The notes under the pieces: generated by a model
Told to the model about the DNA's origin: nothing
The model's input: only the letters and a program-made list of their open reading frames with translations
The model's database searches: none
In this document: positions 25,610 through 34,773 of the stretch, piece after piece
Position numbering within the stretch: the stretch's first letter is position 1
Layout of the letters: every line of letters begins with the position of its first letter
Translations under genes and position numbers: made by a program
Source of the DNA: Acidovorax sp. FHTAMBA
GTDB taxonomy: Bacteria > Pseudomonadota > Gammaproteobacteria > Burkholderiales > Burkholderiaceae_C
Direction of reading: 5' to 3'
Length of the DNA stretch: 64,000 nt
Assembly (NCBI RefSeq): GCF_038958875.1
Contig: NZ_CP152407.1
Span: 2,611,501 to 2,675,500, forward strand

Positions 25610-26494
25610 GTGAGCGCGCCCCTGCGCCTGGCAGGCCACGCCAAAGACCTGGGCGGCGGGTTTACGGTGCGGCGCCTGCTGCCTGCCGTGCAGCGCCAGG
25701 CCGTCGGGCCATTTTTGTTTTTCGACCATTTCGGACCTGTGACAGTGGAGCCCGGTGCGAGCCACGATGTGCGGCCCCACCCCCATATCGGGCTGGCCAC
25801 CGTGACCTACCTGTTCTCCGGCGCCATCCTGCACCGCGACAGCCTGGGCCATGTGCAGCAGATCGAGCCCGGCGCCATCAACTGGATGACGGCGGGGCGG
25901 GGCATCGTGCATTCCGAGCGCCGCCCGGAGAGCCTTGCGAATCAGGCCTATGTGAACCATGGCATCCAGCTGTGGGCCGCACTGCCGCTGGCCCATGAAG
26001 AGGCCGACCCTTCGTTTGTGCACACGCCCGCCGCTGCCATTGCCGAAGTGCAGGTGGGGGCCGCCACTGTGCGCGTGTTGATCGGGCAGGCTTTCGGGCA
26101 GACCTCTCCGGTGGCCACCTATTCGCGCACGCTGTACCTCGATGTCCAATTGCCTGCCGGTGCCACGCTCGACCTCCCGGCCCTGCTGCCGGAGATGGCG
26201 GTCTATACCGTGGATGCTGCGGTCCAGATCGATGGGGAAACCGTGGCCGCGCAGCGCCTGGCGGTGCTGGAGCCGGGCCAGGCCACCCACCTATCTGCAG
26301 GTGACAGCCCGGTGCGTCTGATGGTGATTGGGGGCGACGCGCTGGATGCGCCGCGCCACATGTGGTGGAACTTTGTCTCCAGCCGCAAGGAGCGTATCGT
26401 GCAGGCCGCCGCTGACTGGGATGCCCAGGCAATGGGCCAGGTGCCGGGTGAGGTGGAGTGGATTGCGCTGCCAGAGCGCCGCTTCAAGCCTTGA
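25610..26494 (+). CDS. Pirin family protein
   Basis: The 294-residue pirin is distinct from the shorter one at 23683. The motif FFDHFGPVTVEPG and the metal ligands in RPHPHIGLATVTYLFSG and HSERRPE are visible. It starts with GTG at 25610. Last gene of the LysR-linked set; convergent with trhO, with repeat copy E between them. Confidence 0.88.
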   Translation: MSAPLRLAGHAKDLGGGFTVRRLLPAVQRQAVGPFLFFDHFGPVTVEPGASHDVRPHPHIGLATVTYLFSGAILHRDSLGHVQQIEPGAINWMTAGRGIVHSERRPESLANQAYVNHGIQLWAALPLAHEEADPSFVHTPAAAIAEVQVGAATVRVLIGQAFGQTSPVATYSRTLYLDVQLPAGATLDLPALLPEMAVYTVDAAVQIDGETVAAQRLAVLEPGQATHLSAGDSPVRLMVIGGDALDAPRHMWWNFVSSRKERIVQAAADWDAQAMGQVPGEVEWIALPERRFKP

Positions 26495-26520
26495 CCGGTT
26501 TGCGGGTGGGCTTGAATGAT

Positions 26521-26578
26521 TTGGTTTCAAGCCAAATTGGCCTCTAGCGCTTGATGGTAAAGCGCTGGCAGCTCACTT
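26521..26578. repeat. Palindromic repeat copy E, overlapping the trhO stop
   Basis: TTGGTTTCAAGCCAAATTGG, then CCTCTAGCGCTTGATGGTAA and AGCGCTGGCAGCTC. Nearly the full consensus. The trhO stop codon (26573-26575) lies inside this copy, so the element probably supplied the protein's last residues and stop. The open frame reads [17 protein letters not shown]. Confidence 0.92.
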
Positions 26579-27355
26579 ACTGATAGCGATTTCACCAACC
26601 ACGGGTGCAGGGTCGGTCGACAGGTCTGCCGCCAGCACCCGGCGTTCATCGAACACAAAACAGCCGCCGTGGTAGTGCGCACCATCGGTGAGCTCAAAGT
26701 ATTTGAGGATGCCGCCTTCGAGCTGGTAGACATGCGCAAGGCCTTCTTCGCGCATCAAAATTGCAGCCTTCTCGCAGCGGATGCCGCCGGTGCAAAAGCT
26801 CACCACGGTCTTGTCCCGCAGCTGGGCCTTGTGGGCGCGCAGGGCAGGCGGGAACTCGGTGAACTTGTCGATGCGCCAGTCGATGGCGTTGTCGAAGGTG
26901 CCCGCATCCACCTCGAAGGCGTTGCGGGTGTCCAGCGTCACCACCTCGCGCCCGTCATCGTCATGCCCCTGGGCCAGCCAGCGGCGCAGCGTGGCCGGGT
27001 CCACCAAAGGCGCCCGTCCCTGCGCGGGCTGGATGGTCGGGTGGTCCATGCGGATGATCTCGCGCTTGACCTTGACCAGCATCTTGCGAAACGGCACCGT
27101 GGTTGACCAGCTCTCCTTGGGCTGCAGATCGGCAAAGCGGGCATCGGTGCGCAGCGCATCGACAAAGCCGCGCACCGCTTCGGCCGGGCCGGCCAGAAAG
27201 AAGTTGATGCCTTCTTCGGCCAGCAGGATGGTGCCCTTGAGGCCAGCGGCCGTGGCGCGCGCATGCAGCACCTCGCGCAGCGCTGCCGCATCGGGCAAAG
27301 GCACGAACTTGTAGCAGGAGATGTTCAGGATGGTGTCGATGGGAGTCACGGCCAA
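26573..27355 (-). CDS. trhO: tRNA uridine(34) hydroxylase, rhodanese type
   Basis: The 260-residue YceA/TrhO protein hydroxylates U34 of certain tRNAs. An N-terminal acylphosphatase-like domain is followed by a rhodanese domain with the active-site loop [11 protein letters not shown]. The start is TTG at 27355 or GTG at 27349; neither has a strong ribosome-binding site. The C-terminus (VGEIAISK) runs into repeat copy E. Confidence 0.9.
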   Translation of the reverse strand: MAVTPIDTILNISCYKFVPLPDAAALREVLHARATAAGLKGTILLAEEGINFFLAGPAEAVRGFVDALRTDARFADLQPKESWSTTVPFRKMLVKVKREIIRMDHPTIQPAQGRAPLVDPATLRRWLAQGHDDDGREVVTLDTRNAFEVDAGTFDNAIDWRIDKFTEFPPALRAHKAQLRDKTVVSFCTGGIRCEKAAILMREEGLAHVYQLEGGILKYFELTDGAHYHGGCFVFDERRVLAADLSTDPAPVVGEIAISK

Positions 27356-27457
27356 TGGGCGCGATGGGGGCGCGCGGGTACTTCGATAGGAAAACGTCGC
27401 ACAGAGCGACCCACAGGCGCCGCGTCGATGACAGGCGGGGCGCGAGCGCAGGCCCTC

Positions 27458-28318
27458 TCAGGGAGCGGGGCTCAGCAGCGTGGTTTCGATCTTGTTGGCC
27501 AGCTGGGCAATCGCCAGGGCAGCGGGGCAGCCCGGGGTTTGCAGCAGCAGCAGCTGGCGGCGCATCACGGCCTCGCGCACGGACGGGTCGGCCGGAATAT
27601 CACCCATGTGGATCAGGCGCATCGGACGGCCCGAATCGGTGCTGACAAACCGGTCCAGCACCTGCTGCAGCTGGCTGGTGATGGCGCGGCCATCACCCGG
27701 GCGCGCGGCCTGGTTGATGATCATGCGCACGTGCTGGCGCTTTTGCTGCATCGCCAGCACCTTGATGGCCGCGTAGGCGTCCGTGAGGGAGGTGGGTTCG
27801 GGCGTGGCCACGATCAGCACCTCGGACGCCAGCGAGATCGAAAACAGCACCACATCCGAGATACCGGCACCGGTATCGAGCAACACCACGTCGTACTGCG
27901 GCGTCAGGGCCTGGATCACGCTCAAAAACTGGCTGCGCACTTCGGGCGTCAGGCGCGAATACTCGACCATGCCGGAGCCTGCCAGCAGCACGTTGAAGCC
28001 GCCCGGCGCCTGGATGACGGCGTCTTCCAGCGCAGCCTTGCCGGTGAACACATCGTGCAGCGTGATCTTGGGGTGCAGGTTCAGCACCACGTCGAGGTTG
28101 GCCAGGCCGAGGTCGGCATCCAGCACCAGCACACGCTGGCCCCGGCGCGTGAGGGCCGCAGCCAGATTGGCGGATACGAAGGTTTTGCCAACCCCGCCTT
28201 TTCCGCTGGTCACGGCAATGATGCGGGCACCTGGGGTGCCGGGCGCCACAGGCGTTGCCGCACCGGCGGGGGCTGCTGGCGAGGTGGTGGGGGAAGGGGA
28301 CAGCGCGTCGCTCATCAT
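27458..28318 (-). CDS. MinD/ParA-type ATPase, FlhG-like
   Basis: The 286-residue protein has a Pro/Ala-rich leader of about 30 residues, then the deviant Walker A motif TSGKGGVGKT, the switch DADLGLANLDVVLNL and LLDTGAGIS. Proteins of this length and motif set include FlhG (flagellar number control) and other spatial regulators. No flagellar gene is nearby. It lies eight bases downstream of a diguanylate cyclase gene, so the two are probably cotranscribed. Confidence 0.82.
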   Translation of the reverse strand: MMSDALSPSPTTSPAAPAGAATPVAPGTPGARIIAVTSGKGGVGKTFVSANLAAALTRRGQRVLVLDADLGLANLDVVLNLHPKITLHDVFTGKAALEDAVIQAPGGFNVLLAGSGMVEYSRLTPEVRSQFLSVIQALTPQYDVVLLDTGAGISDVVLFSISLASEVLIVATPEPTSLTDAYAAIKVLAMQQKRQHVRMIINQAARPGDGRAITSQLQQVLDRFVSTDSGRPMRLIHMGDIPADPSVREAVMRRQLLLLQTPGCPAALAIAQLANKIETTLLSPAP

Positions 28319-28325
28319 CTAACTT

Positions 28326-29111
28326 TCAGTAGGCGCTGCCTGCGGGAGCGGGGTCCAGCGGAGGCAGATCGCCCCAACCCGAGGGGGTGTAGAGCGGGCC
28401 AAACAACAGGCTTTTTTCTTCGGCACTTACCGTGCTGTCCGGCTGCTCCTCGATGCAGATGCAGTTGCGGCCGCCCGACTTGGCTTTGTAGAGCTGGTGG
28501 TCGGCGCGGTCCGTCCACAGCAAGGTGGTCGAACGGATCCATTGCAGGGCGAATGCGCCGCCAATGCTGACCGTTACGTTGAGCTCGACAGAGCCGGAAA
28601 TCCTGATGGGTGTGTTTGCCACCGCCCGGCGGATGCGCTCGGCCACCACGCTCCCGAAACCGGCCTGGCATGCCGGCAGCACCACGGCAAATTCTTCACC
28701 GCCATAGCGCGCCAGCGTGTCCATGGGCCGCACGCAGGCGCTGAGCGTGCGCGCCACGGACTGCAGCACCACATCACCGGCCAGGTGGCCGTGGGTGTCG
28801 TTCACGCTCTTGAAATGATCGATGTCCAGCATCAGCAGCAGCGCTGCTTCGCCGGACCGGGTAACGCGGTCGATTTCGCGCTCCAGCACCGCGCGGAAGT
28901 GCCTGCGGTTGGCCAGCCCGGTGAGAGGGTCCTTGAGGGAGAGTTCGCACAGGCCGTCAATGAGGCTCTGCAGGTATCGGGCGGGCACCTCGCGTTGCAA
29001 GGCGGCTTCGCTGCCGCCGGCCTGGGCCACCAGCGCATGGGCGGTGTCCAGGCGAAGGTCGCGAAGATCTACCAGGTGAGAGGCCGCAGAGTCAGACACA
29101 AAAAGGTGCAA
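28326..29111 (-). CDS. Diguanylate cyclase (GGDEF)
   Basis: The 261-residue soluble protein has a short N-terminal helical region of about 60 residues and a GGDEF domain with GGEEF and an RPMD inhibitory site five residues before it. Metal and substrate residues (MLDIDHFKSVND) are intact, so it should be active. The start is TTG at 29111 or GTG at 29099. It precedes the MinD-like ATPase gene. Confidence 0.88.
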   Translation of the reverse strand: MHLFVSDSAASHLVDLRDLRLDTAHALVAQAGGSEAALQREVPARYLQSLIDGLCELSLKDPLTGLANRRHFRAVLEREIDRVTRSGEAALLLMLDIDHFKSVNDTHGHLAGDVVLQSVARTLSACVRPMDTLARYGGEEFAVVLPACQAGFGSVVAERIRRAVANTPIRISGSVELNVTVSIGGAFALQWIRSTTLLWTDRADHQLYKAKSGGRNCICIEEQPDSTVSAEEKSLLFGPLYTPSGWGDLPPLDPAPAGSAY

Positions 29112-29222
29112 AAAAGAGTTTTCGAAGTGTACCAGTGCACTTCAGAGCGCCCGTGGGCCCCAAACCCCTGCAAATCGCTCGGTTGGTGAAGGCCGGGGCC
29201 AGCCGGGCGGTCTGCATGCTCA

Positions 29223-30914
29223 CTACACACGGGGTACGGGCGGTTCCAGCTGGTTGAGTGCCACCAGCGCTTCGGCATCGGTGCGGTACAAGGCCAGGCC
29301 GCTGCCGGCTTCCAGCAAGCCGGCCTGGCGCAGCACCCGTTCCACGGGCAGCTTGAGCCCGCTCAGGTGCAGCGTGCCGCCGCGCGACTGCAGCAGTGCC
29401 AGAAGCTGGGCGAATGTCTCCACGCCGGTCACGTCAATCCGGTTGATGGGCTGGGCCATGAGGCACAGATGCACCACCTCCGGGTGGCTGGCCAGGTGGT
29501 CCGTCACACGGCGCTCCAGCGCGCTGGCAGAAGCAAAATCGAGCTCTGCATCCATGCGCAGCGCCAGCAGCCGCGGCGCCAGCGCGGGCAGATGCCACAG
29601 GTGGCGGTCGCGCAGGCTGCCATCGGGGTGCAGGCCGACTTCGATGATGCGGGGGTGCAGCCGCTGGTACAGAAAGTGGCTCAGGTTCATCAGCAGGCCC
29701 ACCAGCACGCCCCAGTACATCCGCGGGGCCGTGGCCAGCGTGAGCGCAAACGTCACGGCTGCGATCACGGCTTCTGTCCGCGAAACCCGCCACAGCCGCA
29801 GCAAGGTGCCGGGTTTGATGAGGCTGGTCACGGCCGTCACCACCACGGCGGCCAGCACCGACTGCGGTACGTGGTAGAGCGCCGGGGTGAGCCACAGCAG
29901 CACCACCAGCACCAGCGCAATCGCAAACAGTGTGGCCCAGCCACTTTTGGCGCCTGCGTAGAGGTTGATGGCCGAGCGTGAAAAGGACGCGCTGGTGGCA
30001 AAGCTGCCGCACAGCCCGCTGCTGATCTTGGCCAAACCCTGCCCGATCAGGTCCTGGTTTTCGTTCCAGCGCTCGCCGGAGCGCTGGCTCTCCACTTTGG
30101 CGCTGGACGCAGTCTCCAGAAAGCTCACCAGGGTGACCACCAGCACCGGCATCACCAGCGCAGAGAAGCTGGACCAGGGCAGGGCGGCAGGCCAGTAAAG
30201 ATCCGGCATGCCCGATGGCAGCGCACCCACCACGGCGCCGCCGGCATCGGCGTAGTCCAGCGCCCAGCTCAGGGCCCCCGCCAGCGCCACCACCACAATG
30301 GCCGAGGGGAAGGCTGGCCGCCACCGGCGCGCAAGCACCAGAAGCGCCAGGCTGCCGAAACCAAAGGCTGCTGCCGTCAGGTCAAACAGGCCGGGCGAGG
30401 GGGTGGACAGCAGCGCGCTCCAGTCGGAACGCAGACCCGTGAGCGACGCGAGCTGCGACCCCAGAATCAGCAGCGCCGCGGCCTGCGTGAAGCCGCTGAG
30501 AACCGGCGATGTCACCAGGTTGAGCAACCAGCCAAAGCGTGCCAGGCCCATCACCAGCTGTACAAAGCCCGACAACAGCGCCATCCACGCCGCCAGCGCC
30601 ACCCATTGCGCACTGCCCGGCTCCGCCATGCCGGTGAGCGACGCGCCAATCAACAGGCTGGTGAGCGCAGTGGGCCCGACGCCCAGGCGCGTGGACGCGC
30701 TGAACAGCACCGCCACCAGTGCCGGCACCAGTGAGGCATAGATCCCCGTGACCAGCGGCATACCGGCCAGCGCCGCGTAGGCCACCCCCTGTGGCACCAG
30801 CATGAGGCCGACCGTCATGCCGGCAAAGAACTCCCCGCGGATCAAGGCGCGGTCGGGACGGGGCCATGACAGAAAAGGAAACCAGCGGGACAGCGATGCA
30901 CGGGAAAAAGACAT
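29223..30914 (-). CDS. SulP family anion transporter with STAS domain
   Basis: The 563-residue inner-membrane protein has about 11-12 hydrophobic segments and the SulP signature near the N-terminus (VGLMLVPQGVAYAALAGMP). A C-terminal STAS domain (about residues 445-555) follows. The family moves sulfate, bicarbonate or dicarboxylates, usually with Na+ or H+. No sulfur-assimilation or carbonic-anhydrase gene is adjacent, so the substrate is open. Confidence 0.9.
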   Translation of the reverse strand: MSFSRASLSRWFPFLSWPRPDRALIRGEFFAGMTVGLMLVPQGVAYAALAGMPLVTGIYASLVPALVAVLFSASTRLGVGPTALTSLLIGASLTGMAEPGSAQWVALAAWMALLSGFVQLVMGLARFGWLLNLVTSPVLSGFTQAAALLILGSQLASLTGLRSDWSALLSTPSPGLFDLTAAAFGFGSLALLVLARRWRPAFPSAIVVVALAGALSWALDYADAGGAVVGALPSGMPDLYWPAALPWSSFSALVMPVLVVTLVSFLETASSAKVESQRSGERWNENQDLIGQGLAKISSGLCGSFATSASFSRSAINLYAGAKSGWATLFAIALVLVVLLWLTPALYHVPQSVLAAVVVTAVTSLIKPGTLLRLWRVSRTEAVIAAVTFALTLATAPRMYWGVLVGLLMNLSHFLYQRLHPRIIEVGLHPDGSLRDRHLWHLPALAPRLLALRMDAELDFASASALERRVTDHLASHPEVVHLCLMAQPINRIDVTGVETFAQLLALLQSRGGTLHLSGLKLPVERVLRQAGLLEAGSGLALYRTDAEALVALNQLEPPVPRV

Positions 30915-31068
30915 GCGCCGATTGTCGCGGCTGCCAATGCTGTGCGGGGGGCGGCGAGGCGACGCCCCGGCAGTCTCGTCCTACACAGGGTTCAGCAATG
31001 TCCGACCTGCGCCTGCCATGGCCGCGCCTAAAGTCATTCCATCGTTTTTTAACTGAGAGGTTTTATCC

Positions 31069-31527
31069 ATGAACTCCCTGATGCACTCCAGCCGTCCCGT
31101 TCAACGCATTGCCAGTGTGCTGGCGGTCAGCGCCCTGGCGCTGGGTCTTGCTGCCTGCAGCAAGAACGAAGAGCCCACCGTGGGCCAGCGCATGGACTCT
31201 GCCGTGGAAAAGACCGAGCAGGCTGCCGCTGACGCCCGGGTGAAGGCCGACAGCGCAATGCAAAGCGCGGAAAACACGGCCAAAGATGCCACCAACTCTG
31301 CCATGACGGCCGTGGATGACGCCACCATCACGGCACGTGTCAACGCGAGCCTGGCCCAGGATCCTGATCTGAGCGCGCTCAAGATCAATGTGGATACGGT
31401 GAACGGCAAGGTCACACTCAACGGCCCCGCGCCGTCCACGGTAGCCCGTGACCGCGCCGAGAGCCTGGCCAAGGCCGTAGACGGCGTGACGGCTGTGAAC
31501 AACCAGCTGGTCGTCACCGCCAGCTAA
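31069..31527 (+). CDS. BON-domain lipoprotein
   Basis: The 152-residue protein has a lipoprotein signal ending in LGLAAC (lipobox). A coiled-coil-like Ala/Lys/Glu region (residues 45-85) and one BON domain (ITARVNASLAQDPDLSALKI onward) follow. BON proteins bind the envelope and often respond to osmotic or envelope stress. GAGAGG precedes the ATG at 31069. Confidence 0.88.
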   Translation: MNSLMHSSRPVQRIASVLAVSALALGLAACSKNEEPTVGQRMDSAVEKTEQAAADARVKADSAMQSAENTAKDATNSAMTAVDDATITARVNASLAQDPDLSALKINVDTVNGKVTLNGPAPSTVARDRAESLAKAVDGVTAVNNQLVVTAS

Positions 31528-31560
31528 CGCAGGGCGGGCTCGCCCCGCCGCTTGCACCCA

Positions 31561-31592
31561 CGCGCCGCCCGGGTCCTTGCCCGGGCGGCGCG
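31561..31592. other. Perfect 13-bp GC hairpin before metC
   Basis: CGCGCCGCCCGGG (31561-31573) and CCCGGGCGGCGCG (31580-31592) are perfectly complementary with a 6-base loop. There is no T run. It lies 33 bases after the BON gene and immediately before the metC start, so it could end transcription weakly or affect metC translation. Confidence 0.7.
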
Positions 31593-31606
31593 CTACCATG
31601 GGCGGC

Positions 31607-32830
31607 ATGAAAGCGCACAACCCCGACCTCGCCACCCGCCTTGTCCACCACGCCTACACACCGCCTGGCGATTTCGCCGCACCGCAACCGGGCGTGTACA
31701 AGGCCTCGACAGTCATCTTTCCGAACGTCGCCGCCATGCGCTCGCGCGAATGGAAGGACAAAAGCGGCTACACGTATGGGCTGCACGGCACGCCCACCAC
31801 GTTCATTCTTGAAGAGCGCCTGTGCACCCTGGAAGGCGGTCTGCAGTGCGTACTGGTGCCCAGCGGCCTGGCCGCGATTGCCAACGTTGCGCTGGCGCTG
31901 CTCAAGCCTGGCGACGAAGTTCTGATCCCCGACAACGCTTATGGCCCCGGCAAAGACCTGGCCAGCGGCGAACTTGCGCGGTTTGGCATCACCCATGTGT
32001 TCTACGACCCGCTCGATCCGTCGGATCTGGCGGCCCGCATCACCCCGGCCACCCGATTGGTGTGGCTGGAAGCGCCGGGCTCGGTCAGCATGGAGTTCCC
32101 CGACCTTTGCGAACAGGTGCGCATCTGCCGTGCACGCGGCGTGACCACGGCGCTGGACAACACCTGGGGCGCGGGCCTGGCGTTCGCACCGTTCGACCTC
32201 ACCAGGGACGCAAGTCTCGGCGTCGATATTTCCGTCCACGCGCTCACCAAATACCCCAGCGGCGGGGGCGATGTGCTCATGGGCAGCGTGATGACGCGTG
32301 ACCTCGCCTTGCACATGAAGATCAAGCTCACCCACATGCGGCTGGGCCTGGGCGTAGGCGCCAACGACGCCGAAGCCGTGCTGCGAGCATTGCCGAGCAT
32401 CGGCCTGCGTTACCGCGCCCATGACGAAGCGGCACGCAGCCTGGCGCAGTGGCTGCAGCAGCAGCCCGCCGTGGCGCAGGTGCTGCACCCCGCACTCGAA
32501 GGCTCGCCAGGGCACGCGCACTGGAAGGCCCTGTGCGGTGGGGCGCAGGGCGGGCAAGGGCTGGCGGCCGGCCTGTTCAGCGTGATGATCGATGCCCGCC
32601 ATTCACAACAGCAGGTGGATGCGTTTTGCGACGGCCTGCGCCTGTTCAAGCTCGGCTACAGCTGGGGCGGCCCCATGAGCCTGGTGGTGCCCTATGACAT
32701 CAATGCCATGCGCAGCCGCGCCAGCACCCACCTGAAGGCGGGCACGCTGGTGCGGTTTGCCGTAGGACTGGAGGGCGTGGAGGACCTGAGGCAGGACTTG
32801 CAGCAGGCCCTGGAGCGCGCCTTCAACTGA
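31607..32830 (+). CDS. metC: Cystathionine beta-lyase
   Basis: The 407-residue PLP enzyme of the Cys/Met metabolism family cleaves cystathionine to homocysteine, pyruvate and ammonia. The PLP lysine is in SVHALTKYPSGGGDVLMG; YGLHGTPTTFILEERL and VPSGLAAIANVALALL are family motifs. ATG codons at 31598 (MGGMKAHN) and 31607 are both possible; neither has a clear ribosome-binding site because of the hairpin just upstream. Confidence 0.9.
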   Translation: MKAHNPDLATRLVHHAYTPPGDFAAPQPGVYKASTVIFPNVAAMRSREWKDKSGYTYGLHGTPTTFILEERLCTLEGGLQCVLVPSGLAAIANVALALLKPGDEVLIPDNAYGPGKDLASGELARFGITHVFYDPLDPSDLAARITPATRLVWLEAPGSVSMEFPDLCEQVRICRARGVTTALDNTWGAGLAFAPFDLTRDASLGVDISVHALTKYPSGGGDVLMGSVMTRDLALHMKIKLTHMRLGLGVGANDAEAVLRALPSIGLRYRAHDEAARSLAQWLQQQPAVAQVLHPALEGSPGHAHWKALCGGAQGGQGLAAGLFSVMIDARHSQQQVDAFCDGLRLFKLGYSWGGPMSLVVPYDINAMRSRASTHLKAGTLVRFAVGLEGVEDLRQDLQQALERAFN

Positions 32831-32918
32831 GGCAACGCCACTTCGGCTGTCAGCCGGTACCGCGGGATACGGGCTTTCCTCAGTGGCGCTGCCGCAGCGG
32901 CGGCCTTAGTGTGGCGGT

Positions 32919-33779
32919 ATGACCGTGACCACCTCCAAGGCCGCGCCGGATGCACCGGGCGCGCCAGACATTTCCGAATCCCAGCACGCCGAGGCCATTG
33001 CCGAGCGCGTAAAGGCCCAGCAGGCCCAACCCATCCAGTTGCAGCCGGTGACGATGGGCGACCCTTTCCGCTGGCTGGCGCGGGGCCTGCAGGACGTGCG
33101 AAATGCTCCGGGCATCGCTGTGTTTTACGGCGTTTGCTTCTGGGGCATGGCGCTGCTTCTGGGGTGGGTGTTCCGTACCCGGCCTGAATACACCATGTCC
33201 CTGGCCAGCGGCTGCCTGCTGCTGGGCCCCTTTCTGGCCATGGGGCTTTATGACACCAGCCGCCGGCGAGAGGCCGGGCTGAAACCGCAGCTGAGCGAGT
33301 CGCTCACCTGCTGGGACAGCCACATGGGCAGCATGGGCATGCTGGTGCTGGTGCTCGTGGTGCTCGAACTGCTCTGGGGGCGTGCGTCGCTGGTGGTGTT
33401 TGCCGTGTTCTTCAACACCGGCATGCCGTCCACCACGGGGGTGCTGCAAGCCGTGTTCAACCCGCAAAACTGGAACTTTGTGGCGGTGTACACCCTGGTG
33501 GGGGGCGCGTTTGCCGCGCTGGTGTTCTCCACGTCCGTGGTCTCGATTCCCATGATTCTCGACCGCGACACCGACGCACTGACCGCAGGCATCACCAGCA
33601 TCCGCGTGGTGTTCGAGAATCCCGCGGTGATGCTGCTGTGGGGCGCGCTCATCACGGGCATCGTTGCCGTGTCGCTGTGGTTCTGGGGCGTGGGGCTGCT
33701 GCTGACAGGCCCGGTGCTGGGGTTTGCCAGCTGGCACGCTTACCGCGCCTGCGTGGCGCCGCCACAGCGCACCGTCTGA
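32919..33779 (+). CDS. DUF2189 membrane protein
   Basis: The 286-residue protein has about 45 soluble N-terminal residues, then about six hydrophobic segments. It matches the DUF2189 pattern (WLARGLQDVRNAPGIAVFYG; GLYDTSRRREAGLKP). The function is unknown. Members are common in proteobacteria, sometimes near cytochrome oxidase genes, which is not the case here. Confidence 0.8.
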   Translation: MTVTTSKAAPDAPGAPDISESQHAEAIAERVKAQQAQPIQLQPVTMGDPFRWLARGLQDVRNAPGIAVFYGVCFWGMALLLGWVFRTRPEYTMSLASGCLLLGPFLAMGLYDTSRRREAGLKPQLSESLTCWDSHMGSMGMLVLVLVVLELLWGRASLVVFAVFFNTGMPSTTGVLQAVFNPQNWNFVAVYTLVGGAFAALVFSTSVVSIPMILDRDTDALTAGITSIRVVFENPAVMLLWGALITGIVAVSLWFWGVGLLLTGPVLGFASWHAYRACVAPPQRTV

Positions 33780-33875
33780 AATGCACACCGCCGTTGCGGG
33801 ATCAAGGCCGGCCCGCAGCGCCGGCGCAAAGCCCCAAGCTGTTACAGTGGGTCTCAACTTCAGGAAGCTACTACC

Positions 33876-34067
33876 TTGGCAACACCCAACTACGGATACG
33901 AAAAACGCCAGCGCGAACTCGCCAAAAAGCAAAAAAAAGAAGAGAAGCTGAGGGCCAAATCACAGCGCACACCGGGCGATCAGCAGGGCAGTGACCAGCC
34001 CGCTGAGGGGCACCCCGGCCATGACGGCGCGGCCCCCGGCCAGCCCGCAGCGGGCCCGGGCGCCTGA
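33876..34067 (+). CDS. Small lysine-rich protein with TTG start
   Basis: The 63-residue protein begins MATPNYGYEKRQRELAKKQK and is very basic in its first half, with a Gly/Ala/Pro-rich tail. TTG at 33876 is the likely start: AGGAAG lies eight bases upstream and no ATG or GTG fits. I recall similar short proteins with this N-terminus in other proteobacteria. The function is unknown; nucleic-acid or ribosome binding would fit the charge. Confidence 0.65.
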   Translation: MATPNYGYEKRQRELAKKQKKEEKLRAKSQRTPGDQQGSDQPAEGHPGHDGAAPGQPAAGPGA

Positions 34068-34074
34068 GGCCTCT

Positions 34075-34758
34075 TCAGCGCAGCAGTTTTTTCAGTTCCG
34101 GCCACACGTTGGCCAGCATCTGCGGGTGCGCTTCGGCGCGCGGGTGGATGCGGTCAGGCTGGAACAGACGGGTCGGCTCCGGCCCGTCGGCCACGCCCTT
34201 CAGAAAGAACGGCACCACTGCCGCTTTCTGCGCCTTGGCCACCTTGGTGAACAGGCCGGCGAACTGATCGGCATAGGCGGTGCCATAGTTGGGCGGCACC
34301 TGCATACCCACCAGCAAGACCTTTGCACCGGCTTTTTGCGCCGCTTGCGTCATGAAGGTGAGGTTCTCCTCGGTGTTCTTGAGCGGCAGGCCCCGCAGGG
34401 CGTCGTTTCCGCCCAGTTCCACCACCACATGGCTGGGCTGGTGCTGGGCCAGCAGCGCCGGCAGGCGCGAACGGCCGCCGGATGTGGTCTCGCCACTCAC
34501 GCTGGCATTGACCACCGTGGCGCTCATTTTTTCCTGGGCCAGCTGTTTTTCCAGCAAGGCCACCCATCCGGTACCACGTGCCAGCCCGTATTCGGCGCTG
34601 AGGGAATCGCCCAGCACCAGAATCACCGGCGGCCGGGCCGGTGCGGTGGCGGCCTTGCCGGGGGCCTGGGCGGCCGCCAGCGGCGCACAAAGCCCCACCA
34701 CCACGCCGATACCGGTGCTCAGGATAAAGTGGCGCCGTCGCTGCAGATAACGAATCAA
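34075..34758 (-). CDS. tesA: SGNH esterase / acyl-CoA thioesterase I
   Basis: The 227-residue secreted protein has a signal peptide ending near ALAAAQA. The SGNH blocks are complete: GDSLSAEYG (nucleophile Ser), Gly in SVSGETTSGG, GGNDALRG, and DRIHP with the catalytic His. TesA-type enzymes hydrolyse thioesters and esters in the periplasm. It is divergent from an ABC ATPase, the same arrangement as tesA-ybbA in E. coli. Confidence 0.9.
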   Translation of the reverse strand: MIRYLQRRRHFILSTGIGVVVGLCAPLAAAQAPGKAATAPARPPVILVLGDSLSAEYGLARGTGWVALLEKQLAQEKMSATVVNASVSGETTSGGRSRLPALLAQHQPSHVVVELGGNDALRGLPLKNTEENLTFMTQAAQKAGAKVLLVGMQVPPNYGTAYADQFAGLFTKVAKAQKAAVVPFFLKGVADGPEPTRLFQPDRIHPRAEAHPQMLANVWPELKKLLR

Positions 34759-34773
34759 AGTAAAGAACCTTTC

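Noticed and set aside
30866..31072. Cysteine-rich small plus-strand frame before the BON gene
   Set aside because: It overlaps the SulP gene start and the BON start region, with no ribosome-binding site; a metal-binding peptide cannot be supported.
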